From contig JALONN010000008.1 in the NCBI GenBank assembly GCA_025454915.1, positions 124,001 through 188,000 of the forward strand: DNA of 64,000 nucleotides, read 5' to 3'. Position numbers and translations under genes: made by a program. Below the pieces are notes generated by a model. The model did not search any database. It worked only from the letters and a program-made list of their open reading frames with translations, and had not been told where the DNA came from. Each line of letters opens with the position of its first letter. Position 1 is the stretch's first letter. Shown one piece after another: positions 35,388-46,074 of this stretch. The DNA is from Raineya sp. GTDB taxonomy: Bacteria > Bacteroidota > Bacteroidia > Cytophagales > Thermonemataceae.

Positions 35388-37580
35388 TTATTTAAACTTT
35401 ACTCTGACTCCACTATAAATCATTCTTCCTACCACAGGTCCCCAAATCATAGATGCATCAAAATGAGGATTTTGTGGGTTGTCAGCACTTTCAATTGGAT
35501 TGAGTTGTCTGAAGTTTGTTAAATTTTCTCCACCCAAATAGACTTCCCATTTTTTACCTATATTTTTACTTACCTGAGCATTGAGAGTAGCAAAAGATGG
35601 CGAAAAACGATCATTTTGAGCCTCTAAAGGGTTATGTGAAAGGGGTAAACGCTGGCGACCATTCCACTTTACAGTGGCATCAAATTGCAATCCACTTCTA
35701 CGGGTCGTATAAGAAGCATTTACAAAAAAGCGATTTCTGCTGATGAAAGGACGTTCTTGGAGTCTGCCTGCCAGTGTACTTTGTACATCATATAGTTTAT
35801 AAGCTACTTTAGTTTCCAGACCAGCCATAGGACTGTAACTCAGTTCTGTTTGAAAACTATTGGCAAAAGATTTCCCATTTAAGTTTGTAAAATAGATTTC
35901 TGTTGCACTTCTATCCATATCTACCACCATCTGATTGGTAAAATTGGTATGGAAAAAATCTATCACCAGAGATGCTTTTCTTTCCAATATATCAAACTCT
36001 TTCTGTAAGCTTACCCCAAAATTCCAAGACACTTCAGGCTGTAGCATTTCACCAAATATTTTTCGATTATTTACCAAAAAACCGAAGTTTTCTGCAATAG
36101 GGTTGGGTACTCTAAAACCTCTACCCGCTGAAAGCCTTAAAAGAGTATTTTCTGTAATATCATATTTGAGGTGTAAACGAGGAGTATATTGCCAGCCAAA
36201 TAAATTATGTTTATCAATGCGATTTCCAGCTACCAAAGTGAATTTTTTGGCATGTGTATAGGTATATTCTACAAAAGCACCTAATACATTTTCATTTCTT
36301 CTGAAAGTAGAATCAGCGAAAGATTCATCATAGCTATCTAATAAATGGCTGATACCCAGTTTGTAGCTATGATTGGTGTTGCCTAAAATATTCTGATAAA
36401 TCAGATTGTTGTATAGTGTTTTTTGCGTCCCTTTATACACGTTATTGCCCAGAAAGCCATCTTGGGTATGTAAAATAGCCGAGCTCACAAGCCCTAAACC
36501 CTGATAAGGTTTTTTTGGATATAAGATGGCATTTTTAGCAAAAAACTCAACTCTTTGGGTATTCATATTAGTTCCATAAGCAAAAGTAGAAGGGTTTGCT
36601 TCAAAGAAACTATTTTGTCCTGCTCTCCGAACATCACTTAAAAATTTTACCCCAAATTGATTCATCATCTTTTCGCTGCTGCGTTTCCAACGGTTCATTA
36701 CATTGTATTGAGTGTATAAAGGCATATCTACAAAGCCATCATTGTTTAAATCTACTTTGTTTTGCAGGGTACTTGCATGAGCAAGAATGTTGGTCGACCA
36801 TTTATCGTTGAGCTTTTTTCGAGCAACAGCATTTCCTTCTACTCTTCCAAAATGATTGAGATAAGCATTTAAAAGCAATTTTTCTTCAGCATCAGGTTTC
36901 ATTAGTTCCACATTGATTTGCCCTGACATAGATTCATAGCCATTGACAACACTACCAGCACCTTTTACTAAATCAATGGACTGAATCCAAGTGCCAGGTA
37001 TAAAATTGAGTCCATAAGTGCTTGCAAGTCCACGTACAAAAGGCATATTTTCTGCATTGATAAGCACATAAGAACCATCCAAACCCAGCATTTTGATTTG
37101 CTTTGAGCCTGTTACAGCATCCTGATAACTAACATCTACAGAAGCATTGGTCTCAAAACTTTCTGAAAGGTTACAACAAGCAGCTTTGGTAAGCTCTTTT
37201 CTTGAAATAAACTCATTAAGCATGGCATTATCCTTGTCCTTGAAAGAGCTATTGGCTTTAACTTCAACAGTTTGTATGGTACTTGTTTCAGACTTTAATG
37301 TAATTTCGATATGATGCTGACTCTCTGCAATAACAAGTGTATCTGAAAGAAAACCCACAGCAGAAATAACCAATTGATTAGATTGAGAAGATTTAGAAAT
37401 TGAAAACTCACCAGTTTCTGTGGTAACTGTTCCCACAGAAGTATTGAGCCAGAAAATATTAGCTCCTATAATGGGCTGACGTTGAGAGTCTTTGAGACTG
37501 CCATGTAAATTTTGAGCTTGAGTTGCATCCCAAAGAAGCCAACATATACATAAAAATATAGATGGATATATCTTGTTCAT
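35388..37580 (-). CDS. TonB-dependent receptor with carboxypeptidase-like N-terminal domain
   Basis: LHGSLKDSQRQPIIGANIFWLNTSVGTVTTETGEFSI; SIDLVKGAGSVVNGYESMSGQINVELMKP. Confidence 0.9.
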   Translation of the reverse strand: MNKIYPSIFLCICWLLWDATQAQNLHGSLKDSQRQPIIGANIFWLNTSVGTVTTETGEFSISKSSQSNQLVISAVGFLSDTLVIAESQHHIEITLKSETSTIQTVEVKANSSFKDKDNAMLNEFISRKELTKAACCNLSESFETNASVDVSYQDAVTGSKQIKMLGLDGSYVLINAENMPFVRGLASTYGLNFIPGTWIQSIDLVKGAGSVVNGYESMSGQINVELMKPDAEEKLLLNAYLNHFGRVEGNAVARKKLNDKWSTNILAHASTLQNKVDLNNDGFVDMPLYTQYNVMNRWKRSSEKMMNQFGVKFLSDVRRAGQNSFFEANPSTFAYGTNMNTQRVEFFAKNAILYPKKPYQGLGLVSSAILHTQDGFLGNNVYKGTQKTLYNNLIYQNILGNTNHSYKLGISHLLDSYDESFADSTFRRNENVLGAFVEYTYTHAKKFTLVAGNRIDKHNLFGWQYTPRLHLKYDITENTLLRLSAGRGFRVPNPIAENFGFLVNNRKIFGEMLQPEVSWNFGVSLQKEFDILERKASLVIDFFHTNFTNQMVVDMDRSATEIYFTNLNGKSFANSFQTELSYSPMAGLETKVAYKLYDVQSTLAGRLQERPFISRNRFFVNASYTTRRSGLQFDATVKWNGRQRLPLSHNPLEAQNDRFSPSFATLNAQVSKNIGKKWEVYLGGENLTNFRQLNPIESADNPQNPHFDASMIWGPVVGRMIYSGVRVKFK

Positions 37581-37648
37581 AAAATAAAAAATTTAGTATA
37601 AAATCAATTAGATTTCTATAAATAATAGAAACAGATATAGATTTTATG

Positions 37649-38065
37649 CTAAATCAGGTATGAACAGATATGGTGTAATAATATTTTGCCAGAGAGTAAA
37701 GGTGGCGGATTAGGGTAGTTTGTAATGTCTTCTTGTATAGGAGCTATTACAAATGAAGTAGGAGTAAACTCGAATGAAAAAAATTCTTGAGGAATTGCAA
37801 AATCGAGAGCAGGGACACTAAAAGTGTTTAAATCAATGCTTAATTTATATAAATTGAATTTCTCAATGCAACAAGCAGGCTTATCAAAAACTGGTTTTTC
37901 AGGTTTGGCATCAGCAGGGCAACATAAATTTTGAGGTTTTGCAAATAAGAATGTTCTTTCGCCACGCATTTTGCAGTGATGTTTCACCACAACAAAGCCT
38001 GTGTTGGTAATGAAAATTACCAATAACATTGTTAGGGCTACTATTTGACGAAAAAACTTTTTCAT
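37649..38065 (-). CDS. Small Cys-containing protein linked to metal locus (HYC_CC_PP-like)
   Basis: VVVKHHCKMRGERTFLF...NLCCP...ACCIEKFNLYKL. Confidence 0.6.
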   Translation of the reverse strand: MKKFFRQIVALTMLLVIFITNTGFVVVKHHCKMRGERTFLFAKPQNLCCPADAKPEKPVFDKPACCIEKFNLYKLSIDLNTFSVPALDFAIPQEFFSFEFTPTSFVIAPIQEDITNYPNPPPLLSGKILLHHICSYLI

Positions 38066-38115
38066 GACTGAATAATAAAACAAAGAATATTTTGTTTTGG
38101 TTCCACTATTTTAAA

Positions 38116-38568
38116 TTAATGTTGTTTTGTATCATGATATTGCCAAAGTACATTGATGATTTTCCATGTACCATTAATTTTAACAATATGCATATAATCA
38201 ATCCACTCATCAGCAATTAATTTTACAGAGGCTGTTCGTTCTGAAACATCCAGTAAAATTACATCTTTTTTGGGCGAAGCAGGAAATTTGTTGCCAGTCT
38301 TATTATAACTTTCTGCGAGTAAAATCATAGACTCAGTTGTAGTTTCTCGAACATAATCTTTTCCTGTTAATTTATCTTTCCAAAATGTTCTTTTAACCAT
38401 TCTTGGGTGCAAAGCTCGTTCCATTTGTGTGGGATTGGGCTTGTGTTGGGATTCAATGTAGTCAAGAGCTACTTGTTTAATAGCAAGACTGTCTTGTTTA
38501 GTCTGCCCCAAAGTAGTATTGCCTATCAGCAAAAATATAAAACACAAAAATGAAAAGAGTTTATTCAT
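38116..38568 (-). CDS. NTF2-like (lumazine-binding type) secreted protein
   Basis: ALDYIESQHKPNPTQMERALHPRMVKRTF...WIDYMHIVKINGTWKIINVLWQ. Confidence 0.8.
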   Translation of the reverse strand: MNKLFSFLCFIFLLIGNTTLGQTKQDSLAIKQVALDYIESQHKPNPTQMERALHPRMVKRTFWKDKLTGKDYVRETTTESMILLAESYNKTGNKFPASPKKDVILLDVSERTASVKLIADEWIDYMHIVKINGTWKIINVLWQYHDTKQH

Positions 38569-38656
38569 ACTATGTTATCAAAAATAAATATCTGGATATT
38601 AAATACACCAAATAACGAGGCAAGTAAAACCTTATTATAGAAAGATACAATAAAAC

Positions 38657-38869
38657 TTAAAGTCTACTAAATAGCTTTTTGATAATTGGAAGGCTTACTA
38701 TTCCTGCTGAGGTTAACCATAATGCTACTATACACCAACCAATTGCAGGTATACCACGAGGATGATAAAACATATTCCAAGTGCTGAAATCAGGTTTGAT
38801 TTGTCTAAAAACAAGATAACAACCTAAGTAGGTCAACAGAATAGTCAAATACGATGTAATAAGCCTCAT
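38657..38869 (-). CDS. Small membrane protein
   Basis: Two predicted hydrophobic segments. Confidence 0.45.
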   Translation of the reverse strand: MRLITSYLTILLTYLGCYLVFRQIKPDFSTWNMFYHPRGIPAIGWCIVALWLTSAGIVSLPIIKKLFSRL

Positions 38870-39166
38870 CCAAAATTTACCATTCTTTGTGAAAAAAAAA
38901 TCTGAAAGATTAACTCCAAATAGGCAAAGGATTAATCCGTAATTGAAAATATATAATTGAAGAGGTATTTTATTATTTCTAATGACTTCATCCCAATTTA
39001 GTGCATACCCTAAATTAAAGTGTCTTGTTTGGGATAATCATTGTTACCCAGTATATAATGATAAATATTATTACTATTAAAAAATAAGGTAGGAGTCTAT
39101 GAATATTCATTTAGCAAAAACTCAAATTTAAAAAAAAGGGGTGAAACTCTCACCCCTTTGATATTT

Positions 39167-39793
39167 TTAGTGTTTTGCTAAATAATCAGCTACACCATCT
39201 TTAGTTGCTTTCATGGCATCTTTGCCTTCTTGCCAGTTAGCGGGACAAACTTCACCATGTTTCTCAACATAAATTAAAGCGTCCAATAGACGAAGAGTTT
39301 CATCAATATTTCTACCCAAAGGGAAGTTATTGATAGTTTCATGATGTACAGTTCCTTCTTTATCAATTAAGAATGTTCCACGTAAAGCGATAGGAGCACC
39401 TACAAATACAGCATTTCCTTCTTCATCATAATCTTCATATCCACCTAAAACGCCAAAGTTTTTAGCGATAGTTTTTGCTGTATCAGCTACGATAGGGTAT
39501 GTAACACCTTCAATACCACCTTTATTTTTGGGTGTAGAAAGCCAAGCAAGGTGAGTTTCTTCAGTATCTGTAGAACAACCTACTACAGCACAACCACGTT
39601 TTTCGAATTCAGCTAATTTTTCTTGGAAAGCCAAGATTTCAGTAGGACAAACAAAAGTAAAATCTTTTGGATAGAAGTAGAAAACTACATATTTCTTGCC
39701 CAAATACTGATCTAATGAAAAGTTATCAACGATTTCTTCTCCATTGATTACAGCAGGAGCAACAAAATGAGGAGCTTTTCTAAGTACTAACAT
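39167..39793 (-). CDS. 2-Cys peroxiredoxin (AhpC/Prx type)
   Basis: KYVVFYFYPKDFTFVCPTEILAFQEKL...FLIDKEGTVHHETINNFPLGRNIDE...EVCPANWQEGK. Confidence 0.95.
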   Translation of the reverse strand: MLVLRKAPHFVAPAVINGEEIVDNFSLDQYLGKKYVVFYFYPKDFTFVCPTEILAFQEKLAEFEKRGCAVVGCSTDTEETHLAWLSTPKNKGGIEGVTYPIVADTAKTIAKNFGVLGGYEDYDEEGNAVFVGAPIALRGTFLIDKEGTVHHETINNFPLGRNIDETLRLLDALIYVEKHGEVCPANWQEGKDAMKATKDGVADYLAKH

Positions 39794-39909
39794 AAAATTT
39801 GTATGGTTAAAAGTGAATTTATGAATTTTAATTGTGATTACTTGAGAAACTGAAAAAAAGAGACAAGAAACCCGTATTTGTCTAAAATCTTATCTCTTAT
39901 ATCTGTATA

Positions 39910-40374
39910 TTATTGTAAATGAGAACGTAACATCCAAGCAGTTTTTTCGTGGTCTCTCAGAAATCCTGTGAGCATATCTTCTGTGGCTGTATCATCCAAA
40001 TCATCAGCGATTTCAATACCTTCTTTGAGGCTATGGATAATTAACTCATAATCTTTTAAAATGTTTTCAAGCATTTTTTCAGCTTTCAAACCTGTTTTTT
40101 GTTCTTCTTGCAAATTGGTTTGTGAAGCAAAAAGTGTTAAACTGGCAGGTACAAATGCTCCTAAAGCTCTAATACGTTCTGCTACTTCATCTATTACTTC
40201 TTGTGTATTTCCTGCAATTTCATCAAAAAACTCATGAAGAGGCTTAAAATGAACACCTACAACATTCCAGTGATAATTTTTGGTTTTTATAAAGAGAGCC
40301 ATTTCATTGGCTAACAGATGCTCTAAAACTTGAACCATTTCATTCTGAGGTTCTTTATTTCTTTTCTTTGTCAT
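39910..40374 (-). CDS. dps: Dps family ferritin-like protein
   Basis: ANEMALFIKTKNYHWNVVGVHFKPLHEFFDEIAGNTQEVIDEVAERIRALGAFVPASL. Confidence 0.93.
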   Translation of the reverse strand: MTKKRNKEPQNEMVQVLEHLLANEMALFIKTKNYHWNVVGVHFKPLHEFFDEIAGNTQEVIDEVAERIRALGAFVPASLTLFASQTNLQEEQKTGLKAEKMLENILKDYELIIHSLKEGIEIADDLDDTATEDMLTGFLRDHEKTAWMLRSHLQ

Positions 40375-40825
40375 GTACTTTAACGGTTTTGTAGTGGTCT
40401 ATTTTCTGACCGTTGATTTGCAATTGAAAATCCTTAATTACGAAGTTTTCAAATTGTTTGGTGTTCAAAAATTCTTGAATGAGATTTTGAAGTGTATCAT
40501 CTTCAAAATCAATAATTTCTTTGGTATTGGTGCAGTAGAGATGATTGTGGGAATCAACATGAGCATCAAAACGCAAAGAACCATCTTCTGAAGCAACACG
40601 TCTTACAAGACCATTATCGGCAAAGGTATCAAGTGTTTTATAAACTGTAGCCAGTGAAATACTTGGATTAGCCGTATGTATCCAGTCAAAAACCATTTCT
40701 GCAGTAGGGTGTTGAGGGCTCTTACAGAGTGTCTCATAAATCACCAAACGTTGTGAAGTAGCTTTTAAGCCATGTAATGCTAATTTTTCTTTAATTTCTT
40801 GATATGTAATAGGTCTTTCAAGCAC
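40355..40825 (-). CDS. Fur family regulator (PerR-like)
   Basis: LKATSQRLVIYETLCKSPQHPTAEMVFDWI...SLATVYKTLDTFADNGLV; DSHNHLYC. Confidence 0.92.
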   Translation of the reverse strand: MLERPITYQEIKEKLALHGLKATSQRLVIYETLCKSPQHPTAEMVFDWIHTANPSISLATVYKTLDTFADNGLVRRVASEDGSLRFDAHVDSHNHLYCTNTKEIIDFEDDTLQNLIQEFLNTKQFENFVIKDFQLQINGQKIDHYKTVKVHDKEKK

Positions 40826-41112
40826 TAAGTAATAATTTTTATTAACTAATATTTTTTTTTACAAAGTTATTTTTCTTTTTTATATTTGCAAAACAAATTC
40901 ACAAAAAAATTAATAATATTTTGCTTTTAAGGGAAACAAAATATTGTAAATGAAATGTATGTGTATTGAGTCTCAAAGGATAGGATAGAAAAGTTATTTA
41001 GAAATATTCTAAATATGATTTTCCTGAGCTAAGTCATATACATTATTAGAATTTGCTAGTTATTTTTGTGCGTACTTTTTAAGTAAAGTCATCTGAAAAG
41101 AACATAAACGAT

Positions 41113-42375
41113 ATGCATCAATTACTCAAAGCTGTTTGTCTCACTCATCACAACGCACCTGTTGGTGTAAGAGAGCAATTTGCTTTATCAGAACAAGAAT
41201 CGAAAGATTTTTTAGTATATTTAAAAGATGTTTTTCAAATTTCTGAAGGGCTTGTTATTTCTACATGTAACCGTACAGAAATTTACTATTGTGCTGAAGA
41301 AAACCTAAGCAATCAGATTATTCAGGCTTTAGTGGCTTTTAAAGGGGATGTTGCTTTAGAAGCACATATACACCTGTTTCAAACTTTAGACTATAATCAG
41401 GCAATTGAGCATTTATATAATGTTTCTTTAGGTCTGGATGCTCAGATACTTGGAGATATTCAGGTGTCTAATCAGATGAAAAGAGCTTATCAATGGTCTG
41501 CCGATTTACAAATGGCTGGTGCTTTTCTGCACAGATTATTACACAGTATTTTTTATACCCACAAAAGAGTATCTCAGGAAACATCTTTTAGAGATGGAGC
41601 GGCTTCTACTTCGTATGCAGCTGTTGAGTTGCTAAACGAAATCAGTTTTAGTTTACAAGAACCTAAAATACTGGTTTTGGGAGTTGGAGAAATTGGAACA
41701 GATGTTTGTAGAAACCTAAAAGGAAAGTTTAAGAATGTAACAGTTTGTAACAGAACAATTTCAAAAGCTACAGAACTTGCTCAAGAATGTGAATTTGAAG
41801 TAGCTGATTTTACAGATGTTTGGAAGTATATTGAAGAGTCAGATGTCATTATTTCCTCAGTGGCAATTAACTTTATCAATCAAAATCATTTACAGAATAT
41901 TCATATCCATTCACATAAATATTTCATAGACTTATCTGTACCCAGAAGTATAGATGCTAATGTAGAAAATATTGCAGGTTGTATGGTGTATGACATTGAC
42001 CATTTGCAGGCAAAGACAAATGAAACACTTAAACGCAGACAGGCTGAAATACCTTCTGTAAAAAGAATTGTAGAAGAGGCTATTGTAGACTTTGAGAATT
42101 GGGCAAAAGAAATGGAAATTTCTCCAACCATTCAGAAACTAAAAAATGCTTTGGAGCAAATCAGAAAAGAAGAAATTTCTAAACACTCTAAAAAGCTATC
42201 AGAACAAGAAGCTGAACTCGTTGATAAAATTACAGGAAATTTGGTTCAGAAAATCATGAAAATGCCAATTCTGCAACTCAAAGCAGCTTGTAAACGTGGC
42301 GAAGCTGAAACACTGATAGATGTACTCAACGATTTATTCGATTTAGAGAAAACACACACAGAAGATAATCACTAA
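41113..42375 (+). CDS. hemA: Glutamyl-tRNA reductase
   Basis: LVISTCNRTEIYY; LGLDAQILGDIQVSNQMKRAYQ; VLGVGEIGTDVCRNL. Confidence 0.95.
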   Translation: MHQLLKAVCLTHHNAPVGVREQFALSEQESKDFLVYLKDVFQISEGLVISTCNRTEIYYCAEENLSNQIIQALVAFKGDVALEAHIHLFQTLDYNQAIEHLYNVSLGLDAQILGDIQVSNQMKRAYQWSADLQMAGAFLHRLLHSIFYTHKRVSQETSFRDGAASTSYAAVELLNEISFSLQEPKILVLGVGEIGTDVCRNLKGKFKNVTVCNRTISKATELAQECEFEVADFTDVWKYIEESDVIISSVAINFINQNHLQNIHIHSHKYFIDLSVPRSIDANVENIAGCMVYDIDHLQAKTNETLKRRQAEIPSVKRIVEEAIVDFENWAKEMEISPTIQKLKNALEQIRKEEISKHSKKLSEQEAELVDKITGNLVQKIMKMPILQLKAACKRGEAETLIDVLNDLFDLEKTHTEDNH

Positions 42376-42411
42376 AAATAAAAGCCTCCAGATTTTGGAG
42401 GCTTTTATTTT
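42374..42411. terminator. Bidirectional intrinsic terminator
   Basis: AAAATAAAAGCCTCC...GGAGGCTTTTATTTT; nearly the same element recurs at 44761-44794. Confidence 0.85.
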
Positions 42412-42423
42412 TGAATAAGAGAA

Positions 42424-43128
42424 TTAGTTTCCAAATCCAAATCTATAACCAATCAAAATATTGGGAAGAACCCTTGAATTATTGACTATTTTGAGAGTAT
42501 TGTTAATATCATTAATAGCAGGAATAGCATAATTGACACGAGCAATACCAACACCAAAGAAAAACTCTGAAAATACATTAGAATCCCAAACAACTTGCTT
42601 CCCAAAAATGATAGTAGCACCTACTCTGCTTCTCTTAAATTTTTCATTCAATAATAAAGGGTCACTATCTGTAGTGTAATTTCTTACAAAACTTTTGTTA
42701 AGAAGCTGTAAGCCAACAAACCATCCTTCAATTGCTGACTCATACTTTGAGGGATAATACTTGAAAGCCAAACGAAAGGCTGTACTTGTACCAGGATTAT
42801 CAGCTTCAGGGTTTGAGAAGCCATCAGGTACGGTATTTAAATCATCATTGAGGACATCGGTTGGGATAAAGCCATAAGTAACACCAGCAGAAAATTCTGT
42901 ACTAAATCTTTTGGAAACTTTAAATTCACCAATAATAGGAAACTCTCCACTAAACATAGGAACTAAGTCCGTTTTGATAGCCCATTTATAAGAATCTTCA
43001 CTATTATAATTAGAAGTATTATTTCCACTTGGAGTATAAACTCTAATTCTTGAGGATGTATCTGTTTGTGAATATGTTGAATAAGAACACAAACAAATAA
43101 ATGATAAAACTCTTAAAACATTCTTCAT
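42424..43128 (-). CDS. Secreted/outer membrane beta-barrel-like protein
   Basis: Signal peptide; YGFIPTDVLND...FRLAFKYYPSKYESAIEGWFVGLQ; terminal aromatic IGYRFGFGN. Confidence 0.7.
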   Translation of the reverse strand: MKNVLRVLSFICLCSYSTYSQTDTSSRIRVYTPSGNNTSNYNSEDSYKWAIKTDLVPMFSGEFPIIGEFKVSKRFSTEFSAGVTYGFIPTDVLNDDLNTVPDGFSNPEADNPGTSTAFRLAFKYYPSKYESAIEGWFVGLQLLNKSFVRNYTTDSDPLLLNEKFKRSRVGATIIFGKQVVWDSNVFSEFFFGVGIARVNYAIPAINDINNTLKIVNNSRVLPNILIGYRFGFGN

Positions 43129-43160
43129 AAATATTTTTGTTTTTATATTTTTGCACAAAA

Positions 43161-43222
43161 ATATGAAAAATATGAAAAATATGAAAAATATGAAAAATAT
43201 GAAAAATATGAAAAATATGAAA
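43161..43222 (+). repeat. 9-bp tandem repeat (ATATGAAAA) with seven in-frame ATGs
   Basis: About 7 copies; ATGs at 43163, 43172, 43181, 43190, 43199, 43208 and 43217. Confidence 0.95.
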
Positions 43223-44743
43223 TTAGTTTGTATACTCTTATTGGTACTATTATGTAATGGTAATAGTTTTGCTCAACAAGCGGATGTAGTTTGGGGGGAG
43301 AAAATCAAGACAAAAAGAGCAGCTATGATTATAGGCGGAAATGAAAAAAATTACTATACAGCCTATTATGGAAAAGATAAGCAACTTGTCTTTCGTAAAT
43401 ACAATCAAAATATGCAATTAGAGAAGGAGCAGATTATTCCTTTTGAGTTGGATGAAAAACGTTATTCTTATAATAAAACTATCTTCATTAAAGATAAAAT
43501 TGTTCATTTAATTGAAGAGAATAAAAAGAAAGAAAAGAAAACTTACTTGTATGCCTCTACTACAGATTTAAATTTGAATGTAATTGGTAAAACGTTGATT
43601 TTAGATGAAGGTCAAGTAAATTCTACAGGAGGAGGACTTTTCTCTGTTCAAAGTTATAATTCTAATGCTTTTGGCATTACAGCAATCTCTCCTGATTCTA
43701 CCAAACTGCTCATTTATAAAGAAAAACCAACAAAAAGAAATGAACCAACAAAAATGAGTTTTAAGGTATATGACAGTGACTTGACGACCTTACTTTTCAA
43801 TAAAGATGTTGATTTACCTATCAAAGATAAGAATTTTAGTGTAAGTGATGTAGAAGTGGATAATTATGGAAATATTTACTTATTAGCTTTGATATACAAA
43901 GAATCAAAAGAAGTAAAAAAAGGACAAAGTGATAGTTATTATAAGTTGATTGCCTTTGAAAAAGGTACAGGGAAACCCAAACAATTTGATTTTGATTTTC
44001 AGGGTGATGAAATTATGACAATAGAAATAGAACATGGAGCAAATAATACACTTGTTTGTACAGGGTTCTTGAGTGATATAAAAAGAGGATTTCTATCAAC
44101 ATCTACAAGCAATATTTCAGATGAGTTTTTTATTACAAATATAGATTGTAGCAACTTTTCTATTCTTAGTAAAATCAGAACAAAAGTCACAGAGTTATAT
44201 CCTCAGAAAAAGAAAAGAGAAGACTATGTTCCTTATGTAATTAAAAATGTTTATAGTAAACCTGATGGAAGTTATACGGTTGTAGCTGAACAATATAAAT
44301 TGGAAATAATAAATTTTACTGATTCAAGAGGTAGAGTACGAACCACTTACAGATATTATTATTGTGATATAGCTTGTATGAATGTGGATGCAGCAGGTAA
44401 ACTGAAAAGTATTTCTAAAATTCCGAAATACCAGCTCAACGCAGATAATCCTTCTATTCAAAGTACTTATTACAACGGAAATGTATATATCATTTATGAG
44501 GATTTAGCAAAAAATGCTCAAGCCAATACCGATAAAGAAATTAAAAGAAGTTCTGGTTCAGGTGGTTCTAAAGATGGACTATTTCTAATAACTGTATCAC
44601 CTGATGGACAAGTGAAGAAAGATTTGATTTATGATTATAAACAAACTAAAATACAGCCTTATATCATGGCGAGTAAAAAAATAACTTCCAATATTATCCT
44701 ATTAAATGCAAAAGACCAAATAGGAAAAATTGAGTTTAAATAA
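43217..44743 (+). CDS. Secreted hypothetical protein (start ambiguous, 43163-43217)
   Basis: MKLVCILLLVLLCNGNSFAQ signal peptide after the repeated MKN leader. Confidence 0.7.
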   Translation: MKLVCILLLVLLCNGNSFAQQADVVWGEKIKTKRAAMIIGGNEKNYYTAYYGKDKQLVFRKYNQNMQLEKEQIIPFELDEKRYSYNKTIFIKDKIVHLIEENKKKEKKTYLYASTTDLNLNVIGKTLILDEGQVNSTGGGLFSVQSYNSNAFGITAISPDSTKLLIYKEKPTKRNEPTKMSFKVYDSDLTTLLFNKDVDLPIKDKNFSVSDVEVDNYGNIYLLALIYKESKEVKKGQSDSYYKLIAFEKGTGKPKQFDFDFQGDEIMTIEIEHGANNTLVCTGFLSDIKRGFLSTSTSNISDEFFITNIDCSNFSILSKIRTKVTELYPQKKKREDYVPYVIKNVYSKPDGSYTVVAEQYKLEIINFTDSRGRVRTTYRYYYCDIACMNVDAAGKLKSISKIPKYQLNADNPSIQSTYYNGNVYIIYEDLAKNAQANTDKEIKRSSGSGGSKDGLFLITVSPDGQVKKDLIYDYKQTKIQPYIMASKKITSNIILLNAKDQIGKIEFK

Positions 44744-44799
44744 AATTATAATTCTAAAAAATAAAAGCCTCCATATACTTCTGGAGGCTTTTATTTTTA

Positions 44800-46074
44800 T
44801 CATGGAGTTTTTTTTGCGATAATCTGAAGAGTTTGAATAATCCAATCTGTATTGCTGGTAAGTAAAATATTGGGCTGAATACCAATGTCTTCATATTTTA
44901 AATATTCATCTCTTCCACCCATATCTGTAATGTAAATTTCATAATAGCCACTAGGAAGTTTCCTTCGGGCATCATAATTACTGCCATAGGTTAACATTCC
45001 TTTTGTGGTTTGTCCCACAAGAGTGAGATTCTTTATTTTTTTCAAACGAAGGATAAATATTTCTGCTTGGCTTAGAGTTCCATTGTTTGTAAGAATATAA
45101 ATGTGTCCCTTTTTGGAATACTCTTTCATTAGTTTTAGATAGGGCTCACTCATTTTTCTAGAACCTCCTTCATTATTTCTCAAATCGAGTATAAGATGAG
45201 GTGCTGTAAGTGAATCTTTAATGCTTTGATAAAACTGATTTAAACTTTGTTGATTTGTATGATTTCCTTGAAAAGACTTAATTAATAAGTACTGAGTATT
45301 ATGACTAACATTTTTTAATATATATTTAGGACTTTCTTTTGATAAATTAACATAATCTTGGTCATTGAGTAGCTTAGAGTAAGTTTTTTGAGAATAAGAA
45401 CTATAGAAATAAGAATTTACCAATGTCTGATTGACATATTTTTCATTTGGTTGTAAGATGAAATTTTTATGGACAGGATGTCCATAAATAGCTTTATACT
45501 GGTTAGGCTCATACTTATATAAATGAATAGCAATCTGACCCTTTTCCCATAAATTTACTTTACTATCTAAAATAACACCTACATATTCTTTCAATTTATA
45601 TCTGAAGAGCCCAACACTGTAAACTGTATCATAATAGTAAATGCCTTCAATAGAATCAAGAGGTTTCTGAGCTAGTATTTGCTTTAAAGAATCAATATTG
45701 AGAGATAAGTTCGGATACTGTTTAAACTCTTTTGTTTGAATAAATTGATTGATAGTTTCTTGGTCTTTAAAGTGCTTGTAATCAGGAATTTGATAAAAGG
45801 CAACATGGTTATCTTTTAGTGGAAAGACTAGTTGTGCTAAATTATAAAAGTATTGATAGCTGAACACAGAGTGAAGGGAATCAGTTAGCAGATGGTTATA
45901 TAAATCAGTGTATTGCTTTTTTTTATCTCCTTTTATTTGAGATTTATACGAAGGCATCTTCTGTACAATAGTCTTTAAAGTGTTTAAGTCTGACTTATAA
46001 GTGTTTTTTTGTGCTTTGACTGATAAAATAGAAGTAAAAAGCAATGTCAACAGTAAATATTTTGAAAAAAACAT
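44800..46074 (-). CDS. S41 family peptidase-like protein
   Basis: HLILDLRNNEGGSRKMSEPYL; ILTNNGTLSQAEIFILRLK; VGQTTKGMLTYGS. Confidence 0.85.
   Translation of the reverse strand: MFFSKYLLLTLLFTSILSVKAQKNTYKSDLNTLKTIVQKMPSYKSQIKGDKKKQYTDLYNHLLTDSLHSVFSYQYFYNLAQLVFPLKDNHVAFYQIPDYKHFKDQETINQFIQTKEFKQYPNLSLNIDSLKQILAQKPLDSIEGIYYYDTVYSVGLFRYKLKEYVGVILDSKVNLWEKGQIAIHLYKYEPNQYKAIYGHPVHKNFILQPNEKYVNQTLVNSYFYSSYSQKTYSKLLNDQDYVNLSKESPKYILKNVSHNTQYLLIKSFQGNHTNQQSLNQFYQSIKDSLTAPHLILDLRNNEGGSRKMSEPYLKLMKEYSKKGHIYILTNNGTLSQAEIFILRLKKIKNLTLVGQTTKGMLTYGSNYDARRKLPSGYYEIYITDMGGRDEYLKYEDIGIQPNILLTSNTDWIIQTLQIIAKKTP

Noticed and set aside
38880-39160. Coding potential or ncRNA between the small membrane gene and the peroxiredoxin
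   Set aside because: No sustained ORF with recognisable features and no scaffold motif; possibly a degraded membrane gene.
43161-43222. CRISPR-like short repeat array
   Set aside because: Uninterrupted 9-bp tandem repeat without spacers and without cas genes.
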